Shown here one piece after another: positions 52,800-61,788 of a stretch of DNA of 64,000 nt. Source of the stretch: Brachybacterium sp. FME24 (GTDB lineage Bacteria > Actinomycetota > Actinomycetes > Actinomycetales > Dermabacteraceae); NCBI RefSeq assembly GCF_014897705.1, contig NZ_JABUXV010000019.1:1-64000 (forward strand), given 5' to 3'. The translations under genes were made by a program, and so were the position numbers. The notes below the pieces were generated by a model. It did not search any database. It saw only the letters and a list, made by a program, of their open reading frames with translations, and was not told the origin of the DNA. Within the stretch, counting starts at the first letter, position 1. Each line of letters starts with the position of its first letter.

Positions 52800-53309
52800 G
52801 TGGACTCCCTCACCGTCCAGATCATCGTGACCGTCCTGGTCGGTCTGGCCTACATCGTCGGCCTCGTCGGGATCATCGTCCCGGTGCTCCCGGGCACCAT
52901 CACCCTGGTCATCGCCACCCTGATCTGGGCGATCGTGATCGGCGGCTGGCCCGCCTGGATCGCGTTCGCCATCGTCCTGGTGCTCGGCGCCATCGGCATG
53001 ACCACCAGCTACGTCCTGACCGGGCGGAAGCTGAATCGCGCCGACGTGCCGATGTGGCCGATCTACGTCGGCATCGCCGCCGGCATCATCGGCATCTTCG
53101 TGATCCCGTTCCTGGGCCTGCCGATCGGTTTCGTGCTCGGCCTGTGCATCGCCGAGGCGCTGCGCCAGAAGGACCTGAAGAAGGGCCTGAACTCCGCCTG
53201 GATCGCGATGAAGGCGCTCGGCCTGGGCATCATCATCGAGTTCTCCCTGGCGATGCTGTCCACGATCACCTTCGCGATCGCGGTCGTCGTCCACTTCGTG
53301 ACCGTATGA
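52800..53309 (+). CDS. DUF456 family membrane protein
   Basis: A 169-residue protein with about five membrane helices. It opens with VQIIVTVLVGLAYIVGLVGIIVPVLPGTITLVIATLIWA, and its glycine-rich helix hairpins GIAAGIIGIFVIPFLGLPIGFVLGLCIAEAL fit DUF456. Start: GTG 52800 with GGAGG 6-10 bases upstream. Its stop overlaps the start of an ABC exporter gene (ATGA). Function unknown. Confidence 0.85.
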   Translation: MDSLTVQIIVTVLVGLAYIVGLVGIIVPVLPGTITLVIATLIWAIVIGGWPAWIAFAIVLVLGAIGMTTSYVLTGRKLNRADVPMWPIYVGIAAGIIGIFVIPFLGLPIGFVLGLCIAEALRQKDLKKGLNSAWIAMKALGLGIIIEFSLAMLSTITFAIAVVVHFVTV

Positions 53310-55528
53310 CCACGCCCGCCACGCGCGCGGCCGCGAACCTCGAACGCGACCATCCCGCCGTGCTGGTCCCTGGCCTGAAGCGACTGCTCAAGGGCTCCTG
53401 GGAGCAGCGCACCTGGTTCTCCCTCGCCGTGCTCGGCGCCGTCGCCTTCGCCCTGCTGCAGATCGCGACCTCCGCGATCATCGGCCGCGTCACCGAAGAC
53501 GTCGTCGTGCCCTCCTTCGCCACTGGTGAACCGGAGCTCGGCGTCGTGATCGCCGGCGGTCTAGCGATCCTGGGCATCGCCGTGGCCCGCGCGGTCACCG
53601 TGATGGCGCGTCGCATCTTCGCGGCCGCCGCCCAGTTCGACCTGTTCCGCCTCTACCGCGAACGCCTGACCACGGTGTACGCGAAGGTCCCGCTGCTGTG
53701 GCACCGCCGCCAGTCCACCGGAACGCTGCTCAGCTCGGTGTACTCCGACGTCGAAGCCACCTTCTTCGCGATGGCGCCGTTCCCCTTCGCCCTGTCCACC
53801 ATCGTGATGCTCGTGTACGCGACGATCGTCGTGGCCCGCATCGACCCCGTGATCCTGCTGATCATGGTCGCCCTGATCGTGCTGCTGATCGTGCTGAACG
53901 TGCTCCTGCAGCGCTTCGCGACCCCGATCGCCGTGCGCTCCCAGCAGCTGCGCGCCGAGGTCGCCGAGATCGCCCATGAATCCTTCGACGGCGCGAACGT
54001 CGTGAAGTCCCTGGGCCGCGAGGACATCGAGGTGCGCCGGTTCGACACCGCGGCCGACTCCCTGCGGACCACCGGTATCCGGATGGGCTATGTGCGCGGC
54101 TGGTTCGACCCCGCGATCGATGCCCTTCCCAACCTCGGCATCCTCGCAGTCGCGGTGCTGGGCGCCTGGCGCATCGGCGAGGGCCACCTGACCACCGGCC
54201 AGCTCGTCGAGGTGTCCTACCTGTTCACCCTGATGTCCCTGCCGATCCGCTCCTTCGGCTGGGTGCTGGGCGACCTCTCGCGCACCGTCGTCGGCGGCGG
54301 TCGCGTGCAGCAGATCCTCGACGTCACCGAGCAGCGCACCTATGGTCCCGACCCTCTGCCCGAGGGGCCCGGCGTGCTCGCCTTCGACGACGTCGCCTTC
54401 GTCTATCGCGACGATCCCTCCCAGGTGATCCTCGGCCGCGGCTCCCGCTCCGAGGATCAGATCCTGCGCACCAGCGCCGCGCTGCACGACGTCAGCCTGC
54501 ACGCGGACCCGGACGCCGGCACCCGCGTGCTCGCTATCGTCGGCGCCACCGGCTCCGGCAAGTCCACCCTGGCCCTGCTCGCCGCGGGCCTGATCGAGCC
54601 CAGCGCCGGCCGCATCCGTCTCGACGGCGCCGACCTGCACTCCCTCACGGTCGACGCGCTCACCGAGGACGTCGCCCTGGTGCTGCAGCAGGCCTTCGTG
54701 TTCGACGCGACCGTGCGCGAGAACGTCACCCTCGGCGAGGACATCGACGAGACCACCCTGCGCTGGGCGCTGCGCGTGGCCCAGGCGGAGAGCTTCGTCG
54801 ACAACCTGCCCGACGGGCTCGAGACGGAACTGGGGGAGCGCGGCGGGTCCCTGTCCGGTGGCCAGCGACAGCGCATCGCACTGGCCCGGGCGCTGGCCCG
54901 ACGGCCGCGCCTGCTGATCCTCGACGACGCCACCTCCGCCTGCGACCCCAGCGTCGAACTCGCGATCCTCGACGGCATCCGCCGCGAGATGACCACCTCG
55001 ACGCTGCTGCTGATCGCGTACCGCAAGTCGACCATCTCGCTCGCGGACCAGGTCGTGTTCCTCGACCATGGCCGGGTGGCTGCGGCCGGCACCCACGAGG
55101 ACCTGCGCTCCGACAGCGAGGGCTACCGTGCTCTGGTCGACGCGTACGACGAAGCCGCGATCTCCCACAACCTGCTGGAGTCCGCGGGACCGCAGCCCAG
55201 CGACGGCCCGGACCCGAGCATCGCGGTGGACGCCCAGCGTGCACGCACCGTCACCGACGCCGTCGAGCGGCACGGGGAGGGGCGCTACCGCCGGGAGGAC
55301 GTCACGGCAGATAGCGAGTGCGACAGCGAGCCGCCGGCGACCACCGGTGCCCTGTTCACCGTGGACCCGCTCGCCGAGACGGGCGGGACCGCAGAATCGG
55401 GCCCCTCCGCAGACGACCCCGCCCCGTCGGCCGGCCCCGCTCTACCGGCCGACCTCGCTCTGCCGGCCGAGGAGCCCGCCCCGTCGGCCGACGACCCCGC
55501 CCCGATCGATGAAGAGGCAGGCCGATGA
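53306..55528 (+). CDS. ABC exporter half-transporter with degenerate ATPase site
   Basis: A 740-residue fused permease-ATPase: six helices (about residues 35-330), then the ATPase with Walker A GATGSGKST and signature LSGGQRQRIALARAL. Walker B reads LLILDDATSACDP (Asp for the catalytic Glu), and the switch region reads LLIAYRKST (Tyr for the usual His). A long Ala/Pro/Ser-rich tail of about 130 residues follows the ATPase. It overlaps DUF456 upstream and its canonical partner downstream (ATGA each). It forms a heterodimeric exporter of TM287/288 or LmrCD type with the next gene. Substrate unknown. Confidence 0.92.
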   Translation: MTTPATRAAANLERDHPAVLVPGLKRLLKGSWEQRTWFSLAVLGAVAFALLQIATSAIIGRVTEDVVVPSFATGEPELGVVIAGGLAILGIAVARAVTVMARRIFAAAAQFDLFRLYRERLTTVYAKVPLLWHRRQSTGTLLSSVYSDVEATFFAMAPFPFALSTIVMLVYATIVVARIDPVILLIMVALIVLLIVLNVLLQRFATPIAVRSQQLRAEVAEIAHESFDGANVVKSLGREDIEVRRFDTAADSLRTTGIRMGYVRGWFDPAIDALPNLGILAVAVLGAWRIGEGHLTTGQLVEVSYLFTLMSLPIRSFGWVLGDLSRTVVGGGRVQQILDVTEQRTYGPDPLPEGPGVLAFDDVAFVYRDDPSQVILGRGSRSEDQILRTSAALHDVSLHADPDAGTRVLAIVGATGSGKSTLALLAAGLIEPSAGRIRLDGADLHSLTVDALTEDVALVLQQAFVFDATVRENVTLGEDIDETTLRWALRVAQAESFVDNLPDGLETELGERGGSLSGGQRQRIALARALARRPRLLILDDATSACDPSVELAILDGIRREMTTSTLLLIAYRKSTISLADQVVFLDHGRVAAAGTHEDLRSDSEGYRALVDAYDEAAISHNLLESAGPQPSDGPDPSIAVDAQRARTVTDAVERHGEGRYRREDVTADSECDSEPPATTGALFTVDPLAETGGTAESGPSADDPAPSAGPALPADLALPAEEPAPSADDPAPIDEEAGR

Positions 55529-57417
55529 CCGCCGCACCCGCCGCCCGCGACGCCGGCGCCTCCTCGGCGCTCGGCAGCGAGAGCACCACCGACGAATCCG
55601 CCCTGCACACGATCCGCCGCGGACTCTCGCTGACCCCCGAGCTGCTGCGCGGACTGTGGATCACCCTGCTGCTGGCCGTGGTCGCCACCGGCGGCAAGGT
55701 CGTCGTGCCGATCGCGGTGCAGTCGATCCTGGACCGCGGCATCATCGCTCCTGAGCAGCCCGACCTCGGCTTCGTCGCCGGCGCTGCGGGTCTCGCGGCG
55801 GTCGTGCTGCTGCTGACCGCGACCTGCAACGTGCTCATGAACCGGCGCCTGTTCCGCCTCGCCGAGACCTCGCTGGCCACCTTGCGCAAGCGGGCCTTCC
55901 GCCACATCCACGACCTGTCCCTGCTCACCCAGGGCACCGAGCAGCGCGGCGCCCTCGTCTCCCGCGTGACCAGCGACGTCGACACCGTCAGCCAGTTCAT
56001 GAGCTTCGGCGGCATCATGCTCGTGGTGATGAGCATGCAGCTGGTCCTGGCCACCGCCGTGATGGCGTTCTACTCGTGGCCGCTCGCGCTGGTGGTGTGG
56101 ATCTGCTACCTCCCGATCCTGCTGATCATGGGCTCCCTGCAGAAGCGCATCCGCGCCCGCTTCCAGACGGTCCGCGCGAACGTCGGGACCATGCTCGGCT
56201 CCGTCTCCGAATCCCTCGTCGGCGCCGCCACCGTGCGCGCCTACGGCGTCGAGAACCGCACCCGCTCCGGGCAGTTCGGGCGCGTCCGCGACGTCCGGGA
56301 CGCCCAGTTCTCCGTGCTGAGACCACAGTCCGCGTCCTTCTTCCTCTCCGAGACGGCCGACGGACTCGCCACCGCGATCGTCGTCGTGATCGGGATCCTG
56401 CTGGGCACGCAGACGCTCGGGGTGAACCTTCCCGGGGCGGATCTCACCGCCGGCGGCGTGATCGCCTTCGTCTTCCTGGTCTCCCTGTTCAGCCAGCCCG
56501 TGCGCATGGGCATCGAGATGCTCTCCGAGGCGCAGAACGCGGTGGCCGGCTGGCGGCGCGTGCTCGGCGTGCTCGACACCCCGGCCGACGTCTCCGACCC
56601 CGGTGGCGCCATGGACCCCCGTACCGGGAAGCGCCTCGACCCCAGGCCCGGGGCGACCGCGCTGCCCGAGGGGCTGCTCGACATCGAGATCCGCGACCTG
56701 CGCTACTCCTACCCGACCGGGCCCGAGGTGCTGCACGGCATCAGCGTCGACATCCCCGCCCGCAGTCGCATCGCCATCGTCGGCGAGACCGGCAGCGGCA
56801 AGACGACCTTCGCCAAGCTCCTGACCCGCATGATGGACCCCGCCAGCGGCGAGCTCCTCATCGGCGAGGTGCCGCTGCATCTCATCCCGTACTCCTCGCT
56901 GCGCTCTCGCGTGATCATGGTGCCGCAGGAAGGATTCCTCTTCGACACGACCGTGGCCGGGAACCTCGCCTACGGCAGACCCGACGCGACCGGCGAGGAC
57001 ATGCGCCGCGCCCTGGACGAGCTGGGGCTCGGCTCCTGGGCCGACGAACTGCCCGCAGGACTGGACACCCCTGTCGGCCAGCGCGGGGAATCGCTCAGCG
57101 CGGGGGAGCGGCAGCTGGTGGCCCTGGCCCGCGCCTACCTCGCCGATCCCGACGTGATCGTGCTCGACGAGGCGACCAGCGCCGTGGATCCCGCGGCCGA
57201 CGTGCGCCTGCAGCAGGCCATCGACGGACTCGCCCGAGGCCGCACCACCATCACCATCGCCCACCGGCTCTCCACGGCCGAACGCGCGGACCGGATCATG
57301 GTGCTCGACCACGGCGACCTCGTCGAGGCCGGCACCCACGCCGAACTGGTGGAGCTCGAGGGCGGGATCTACGCCGGGTTGCACGAGTCCTGGGTGGCGC
57401 ACCGCTCGTCGCGGTGA
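55525..57417 (+). CDS. ABC exporter half-transporter with canonical ATPase site
   Basis: A 630-residue fused permease-ATPase: six helices (about residues 40-340), Walker A GETGSGKTT, a signature motif changed to ESLSAGERQLVALARAYL (Ala for the second Gly of LSGGQ), Walker B VIVLDEATSAVDP with catalytic Glu, and switch ITIAHRLST with His. It complements the degenerate partner encoded just upstream, whose stop it overlaps. The altered signature faces the partner nucleotide site, as in other heterodimeric exporters. Confidence 0.92.
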   Translation: MTAAPAARDAGASSALGSESTTDESALHTIRRGLSLTPELLRGLWITLLLAVVATGGKVVVPIAVQSILDRGIIAPEQPDLGFVAGAAGLAAVVLLLTATCNVLMNRRLFRLAETSLATLRKRAFRHIHDLSLLTQGTEQRGALVSRVTSDVDTVSQFMSFGGIMLVVMSMQLVLATAVMAFYSWPLALVVWICYLPILLIMGSLQKRIRARFQTVRANVGTMLGSVSESLVGAATVRAYGVENRTRSGQFGRVRDVRDAQFSVLRPQSASFFLSETADGLATAIVVVIGILLGTQTLGVNLPGADLTAGGVIAFVFLVSLFSQPVRMGIEMLSEAQNAVAGWRRVLGVLDTPADVSDPGGAMDPRTGKRLDPRPGATALPEGLLDIEIRDLRYSYPTGPEVLHGISVDIPARSRIAIVGETGSGKTTFAKLLTRMMDPASGELLIGEVPLHLIPYSSLRSRVIMVPQEGFLFDTTVAGNLAYGRPDATGEDMRRALDELGLGSWADELPAGLDTPVGQRGESLSAGERQLVALARAYLADPDVIVLDEATSAVDPAADVRLQQAIDGLARGRTTITIAHRLSTAERADRIMVLDHGDLVEAGTHAELVELEGGIYAGLHESWVAHRSSR

Positions 57418-57501
57418 GAACTCCCCATCGACGCGGGCCGATCTCCCGGGCACTCTTGCACCTGAAGGGGTGTCCGGACGGCCGGCATGAGGGGGAGAAC
57501 C

Positions 57502-57942
57502 ATGGGGACGAGGCACGACGCGAGCAGCACGGGAACGGGCATGGGCAGGGGAGCTCGGGCCGACGAAGGGACTCCTCGGTCAACCCGGTCCCGGCGTACG
57601 ATTCTCACGGTCGGGCTCGGGGGTCTTGCGACGCTCTGGTCCGTCCTCGCGACCCTGGTGGCTTCGACGTCCGCTCGCGTCACCTACTACCTGCCGCCCC
57701 CGGACGGTTCCACGGAGGCCGTGGAGCGTCACGACTGGATCGAGAGCGTGCTGGCCCTCATCCCCGTGTCGCTCGTCGCAGGGCTGCTCGCGCTCGTGGC
57801 GACCGCTCTCGCCGTAGCGGCTCTTGTGCGCCGACGCACGGCATCGCCCTGGTTGCTGGTCCTGGCGTGCCTCGCGCTGGTCATCGCCTTTCTGGTGAGT
57901 CTCGCGGTCCCATGGCTGGCGTCGCAGGTCGGGGTCTACTGA
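57502..57942 (+). CDS. Hypothetical three-helix membrane protein
   Basis: A 146-residue protein of unrecognised family. A polar N-terminus (GTRHDASSTGTGMGRGARADEG) is followed by three membrane helices with a short extracytoplasmic loop (YYLPPPDGSTEAVERHDWIES) between the first two. Start: ATG 57502 behind GGGGGAG, preferred over ATG 57487. It lies 84 bases after the exporter on the same strand and could be cotranscribed. Confidence 0.65.
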   Translation: MGTRHDASSTGTGMGRGARADEGTPRSTRSRRTILTVGLGGLATLWSVLATLVASTSARVTYYLPPPDGSTEAVERHDWIESVLALIPVSLVAGLLALVATALAVAALVRRRTASPWLLVLACLALVIAFLVSLAVPWLASQVGVY

Positions 57943-57987
57943 TCTCCTCGAGAGCGATCCGGTCGAGGCTCCTCTAGGATCCAGATC

Positions 57988-58890
57988 GTGCCGGACCCTC
58001 AGAACCCTCCCGTCCCCCCGATCTCCGCACGCCATGAGCCTCGCTTCGGCAACGCGGAGCGCAAAGGGACTCTCGCGGCTGCCTTCCAGAGCCAGGGCGA
58101 GGACTACGACCGCCTTCGGCCCGGTTACCCCTGCGCCGCCCTCGACGAGATCCTCGCCGCGGTGAACGGTGACGGCGCGGAGGCGAGTGCCGACGGCGAC
58201 GTTCGCCGTGCCTCGACTCCTGGCTCCCTCCGCGCCGTCGACCTCGGGGCCGGCACCGGCAAGCTCTCCTGGGCACTCGCGGAGCGGGGCCTCCACGTCA
58301 CCGCGGTGGACACCAGTCGCGCCATGCTCGAGGCAGCGCGGAACGGCGGCCCGTCCTCCGATCCGGACTCTCCCGGCCCTTCCCACGCCACCGCCCTCTC
58401 CACGCGGGTTGCCCCTGCCGAGGAAACTGGGCTCCCGGATTCCTCGGCGGACCTCGTCACCGTCGCCCAGGCCTGGCACTGGTTCGACGCCGAGGCGGCG
58501 TCCGCCGAGGTCACGCGACTGCTTGCTCCCGGCGGCGTTCTCGCTCTGGTGTGGAACATGCTCGACGTGACGATCCCCTGGGTGCACCGGCTCTCGCGGA
58601 TCATGCATGCCGGGGATATCCACCGCGAGGACTTCCTGCCCACCGTCGGCCCTGGCCCCTCCCTCGTGCAGCGCAGCGTGCACGCCTGGGAGGATCCGAT
58701 GCCCACGCAGGACGTCATCGACCTCGCCCGCACCCGCAGTTACGTCATCACCGCCCCCGAGGAGCGCCGCGCGAAGGTGCTCGCGAACCTCGACTGGTAC
58801 CTGCACGAGCACCTCGGCCACGCACCGGGCGACGTCATCGGCGTCCCGTACCGCACCGACCTGTTCCTCTACCGGCCGGCGAGGGAATAG
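57988..58890 (+). CDS. Class I SAM-dependent methyltransferase
   Basis: A 300-residue methyltransferase. Motif I is AVDLGAGTGKLSWALAERG (about residues 75-93), followed by VTAVDTSRAMLEAA and the post-motif segment DSSADLVTVAQAWHWFDAEAASAEVTRLLAPGGVLALVWNMLD, characteristic of the UbiE/Coq5-like group. Start: GTG 57988 with TAGGAT 7 bases upstream and no ribosome binding site (leaderless). The conserved AQAWHWFD is typical of a large actinobacterial family of unknown substrate. Confidence 0.88.
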   Translation: MPDPQNPPVPPISARHEPRFGNAERKGTLAAAFQSQGEDYDRLRPGYPCAALDEILAAVNGDGAEASADGDVRRASTPGSLRAVDLGAGTGKLSWALAERGLHVTAVDTSRAMLEAARNGGPSSDPDSPGPSHATALSTRVAPAEETGLPDSSADLVTVAQAWHWFDAEAASAEVTRLLAPGGVLALVWNMLDVTIPWVHRLSRIMHAGDIHREDFLPTVGPGPSLVQRSVHAWEDPMPTQDVIDLARTRSYVITAPEERRAKVLANLDWYLHEHLGHAPGDVIGVPYRTDLFLYRPARE

Positions 58891-59269
58891 AGCCGAGGGT
58901 TCCATGACCCGTCCGGGTGGCCCTCTCGTCTCGGGCGCATCGACCCCTCGCGTCCCCGTAGCCCCCTGCCCGCACTCCCAGGGCTACCCGTCGGTACCCC
59001 GCACGAACCAGGGCTACCCGTCGGTACCCCGCACGAACCAGGGCTACCCGTCGGTACCCCGCACGAACCAGGGCTACCCGTCGGTACCCCGCACGAACCA
59101 GGGCTACCCGTCGGTACCCCGCACGAACCAGGGCTACCCGTCGGTACCCCGCACGAATAGGCGTTGAGGATGGCTGATTCCGCCTACTCACGCGCGGTGA
59201 AACTCCAGGCACTGCGGGAGCGGAGCTGGGCCATACGCGGAGGCACCAGGCGTGTGGTGACGGTTCCCG
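58891..59269. other. Intergenic region between convergent genes, largely a 30-bp tandem array
   Basis: Between the convergent methyltransferase and DUF559-type genes. Apart from the 30-bp array (58981-59160) nothing else is seen. Frames through the array are open on both strands because 30 is a multiple of three, but they lack start signals and any other coding evidence. Confidence 0.7.
58981..59160. repeat. Six-copy 30-bp minisatellite, hairpin-forming
   Basis: Six 30-bp units start at 58981, 59011, 59041, 59071, 59101 and 59131; the first five look identical and the sixth changes only at its last bases. Each unit contains GGGCTACC-CGTC-GGTACCCC, whose arms pair at seven of eight positions. 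Confidence 0.95.
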
Positions 59270-60250
59270 TCATGGACGCCATCCTCGTTCCCGAAGTTCG
59301 TCCCGGACGAGGCGAATGGCCTGCGCACAGTTGCGTCGCGTGTCTTCCTCGTACAGCCGGATCTCTGCCCATCCTGCGGATTTCACCTGACGGGCCCTCC
59401 GAATGTCACGCTTCACCTGGTCATTTTCCTTATGTGAGGCACCCTCGTACTCAACGCACACTCGGTACTGCGGCCACTGGAAGTCCGGGTCGTGGCGGGC
59501 TCGGCCGTCGGCGCCGATCAAGGGCTTGTTGATCAGCGGCTCTGGGAGACCGGCTTCGATGAACGCCAGGCGCAGCAAGGTCTCCATCGGGGAATCGGAG
59601 CCGATCCGGATGTCCGCGAGAGCACGACGAAGGGCCTGCGCGTGGCGACCAGTGCAGACGGCCCGGAGCTCCTCGAGAGTGCACCAGGGGAGCTCGCGCC
59701 CGGGCTCGAAGTCCGGGCGGGGCGTGCGGACGAGGTGGTCCCCGACCGTGACGAGCGGCACGTGCGGCAGATTCTGCGCGAGGTCTCGCCATGTGCGCGC
59801 GCGGTTGGTGACCCGCAGGGTGGAGCGCGGAGCCGTTGCGGAACTGGTGTATGACCTGCGCTGTCTATAGGTGAGTCGTTGGGTCTCCTCGGGGGTGATC
59901 GCGAAATCGTGCCAGCGGATGACGCGGTCCGATCCATTGCGACCCCCGGGGATCGACACGTGCAGCGGTGTGCGCAGGCTCCATGACTCGAGCAGTCGGG
60001 GCAGTGGCATCCCCAGAAGACGGGCCGCAGAGAGCCCGACGACGACCGCCGGGCCCTCGTGACGACAGATCGCAGCAGCGAGGGAGGCCTCAGTGACCGG
60101 GTCCCCCTTTCTCGCCTGCAGTCCCCGGCGGAGGCGGGTGAGGTCACCTCGCTTGAGACGATCCGACGAGACTCCGGCGTTCCGCGCTTCTGCGCTGGTG
60201 AACACCTGCCAGGGCAGTGCGCTCGGGAGGGGATCCGGGGGACGCGGCAT
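59270..60250 (-). CDS. DUF559/Vsr-like endonuclease-fold protein with AbiEi-like N-terminus
   Basis: A 326-residue protein. The N-terminal half resembles the winged-helix region of AbiEi-like antitoxins (WQVFTSAEARNAGVSSDRLKRGDLTRLRRGLQ). The C-terminal half contains the DUF559 nuclease-like fold: PMETLLRLAFIEAGLPEPLINKPLIGADGRARHDPDFQWPQYRVCVEYEGASH, where Glu, Asp and Glu are spaced as in restriction-like active sites, then RRARQVKSAGWAEIRLYEED. Such genes are common singletons in actinobacteria. No AbiEii toxin is adjacent. GC at third positions is lower than in neighbours, hinting at transfer. Confidence 0.75.
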   Translation of the reverse strand: MPRPPDPLPSALPWQVFTSAEARNAGVSSDRLKRGDLTRLRRGLQARKGDPVTEASLAAAICRHEGPAVVVGLSAARLLGMPLPRLLESWSLRTPLHVSIPGGRNGSDRVIRWHDFAITPEETQRLTYRQRRSYTSSATAPRSTLRVTNRARTWRDLAQNLPHVPLVTVGDHLVRTPRPDFEPGRELPWCTLEELRAVCTGRHAQALRRALADIRIGSDSPMETLLRLAFIEAGLPEPLINKPLIGADGRARHDPDFQWPQYRVCVEYEGASHKENDQVKRDIRRARQVKSAGWAEIRLYEEDTRRNCAQAIRLVRDELRERGWRP

Positions 60251-60695
60251 GCACCCAGGGTGGCTCGAGGTCGACAGCGACCTCGCTCACCATCCACAAC
60301 CGGCGCTGTGGAGGAACGGTCCGCGGCGATGATCAGGCCCACGTCACCGCGGGCGGTGGCCCGGTGGCCCCGGTGACCCGACTGGCGCGGGCGACCGTCG
60401 AGGGCGACTCCCAGCTGTACCAGCGAAGGGCGCGTTGTCGCCCTGCCCGTCATCGCCACAGCGTGCCCCCGTCGCGATGGCTGCGGGCAACCCGCTTGAA
60501 TAGGCGGTGACAAGGCCTCTTTCCGCCGATTCAGGCGGGGTGGCCAAGTGTGAGCGGGGTGGCCAAGAGGGTGTCGGGAATCAGCCGGCGCCGCTGCCAC
60601 CGACGCTCATGCCAGCGCGAACGCTCATGCCAGTGCAAACGCCCATGCCAGCGCATACGCCCTCGCCCTCGCCAGCGCCAGCGCCAGAGCTGGCG
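60251..60695. other. Intergenic region with short repeats
   Basis: No supported gene. It contains a 14-bp direct repeat GCGGGGTGGCCAAG (60535 and 60554), three degenerate 18-bp repeats of the gctcatgccagcgcgaac type (about 60607-60660), and a 14-bp palindrome CGCCAGAGCTGGCG (60682-60695) directly after the stop of the next leftward gene, where it may act in termination. Confidence 0.55.
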
Positions 60696-61388
60696 TCAGG
60701 CGCCGGCGGACTCGCCCCCGGCATCGCTCGCGCCACCGCTACCGCCGCCGTCGGAGGCGCCACTGCCCTCGGGGGCGATGCTCATGTCGGTCACGCGCCA
60801 GCGCTCTCCGTCCCAGGCGATCTGGGCGATCAGCTGGCCGGAGATCTCCTCGAGCGCGTTCGGCTGCAGGTTCGGGTCATCGACCAGGAGGCTGTGCTCC
60901 TGGGTGAAGTCCGCGACGACCTCACCGGTGGCGGGCGGCTCGCCGGTGCCGGAGAACGTCGTCGAGTGGACCACGAAGTCCCCGTCGACCAGGTAGCCGT
61001 CCTGCTCGGCCAGGAGCTGGGCGTTGTCGAGGAAGGACACGCACACCTGACATTGCTGGTCCACGGAGTTCTCCCATGTGGAGACGTCGCCGCTGCTCAT
61101 CATGTAGCTGTAGGACTCCAGCAGATAGGTCAGGGTGGCCTGCGCGCCCTCGGGGGACTGCTCCGTGAGGCCGGCGGGCTCCTCGGGGCGGGGCAGGTCG
61201 GGGCGCGGGGGCTGATCGGCCGGATCCGCCGTGGGGCGGTTCTCCGGGTTCTCCGGGGCGCTCGTCGCCTCCGGCTGCTGCTCCTCGTCGCGGGGGCCCA
61301 GCGCGGAGTTGAGCCCGATCACGCCGATCGGCACCACCAGCAGGAGGGCGAGGACGGCGATGATGATGCGTTGAGCAGGTCGATTCAC
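60696..61388 (-). CDS. DUF6318-like membrane-anchored extracytoplasmic protein
   Basis: A 230-residue protein with an N-terminal membrane helix (IIIAVLALLLVVPIGVIGL), a Pro/Glu-rich linker (about residues 25-70) and a globular domain with STWENSVDQQCQVCVSFLDNAQLLAEQDGYLVDGDFVVHSTTF. A CxxC pair and the overall pattern recall DUF6318, which I assign tentatively. The C-terminus is Gly/Ser-rich. Start: GTG 61388 with TACCGT 7 bases upstream (leaderless). Function unknown. Confidence 0.65.
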   Translation of the reverse strand: MNRPAQRIIIAVLALLLVVPIGVIGLNSALGPRDEEQQPEATSAPENPENRPTADPADQPPRPDLPRPEEPAGLTEQSPEGAQATLTYLLESYSYMMSSGDVSTWENSVDQQCQVCVSFLDNAQLLAEQDGYLVDGDFVVHSTTFSGTGEPPATGEVVADFTQEHSLLVDDPNLQPNALEEISGQLIAQIAWDGERWRVTDMSIAPEGSGASDGGGSGGASDAGGESAGA

Positions 61389-61788
61389 GCGCCCCACGGT
61401 AGACGACGCAGCATAAGGTTCCCGGTGCGGAGAACCGAGTCGCAGCCTGACCAGCCCCGCGGCTGGCGTCACGTGACCAACGGCGCGCCACCAACGGCGC
61501 GCCACCGGCTGTGCGCGAGCCGGCAGCGAACAGGTGCGCGTCCCGTGCGCGCACCTCCTTCAGCGACCCCTTCGTGCCGACGGCACTGCCCGTGGGCGGG
61601 ACGAACCCGGCTCGACGTGCCCACCTCCGTGGCCCCCGCGCGCGGTACGAACTTCGCTCGAGGTATCCACCTCCGCGGCCGCGCGTGCGGTACCCACGAA
61701 AGTCTGATGCTGACGGGAGGGTGCGCGGACTATGCTCTTCCAGGCGCACTGGCACGGTCCGGCCCGTGCCCGTGGACGAAGGAGCTCC
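61389..61788. other. Divergent intergenic region with 46-bp imperfect repeats
   Basis: Between the DUF6318-like gene and an ABC exporter. It holds a 15-bp direct repeat around 61486-61515 (caacggcgcgccac) and about two copies of a 46-bp imperfect direct repeat (61598-61690, ACGAAC at 61601 and 61647). A TATGCT hexamer at about 61734-61739 may be the exporter -10 box. No gene is supported. Confidence 0.55.

Noticed and set aside
58981-59160. CRISPR-like array of 30-bp repeats
   Set aside because: The repeats abut directly with no unique spacers, and no cas genes are nearby; it is a minisatellite.
58607-59167. Protein with repeated QGYPSVPRTN from the 30-bp array
   Set aside because: The frame lies mostly inside the methyltransferase gene in another phase; the array is open on both strands simply because its unit is divisible by three.
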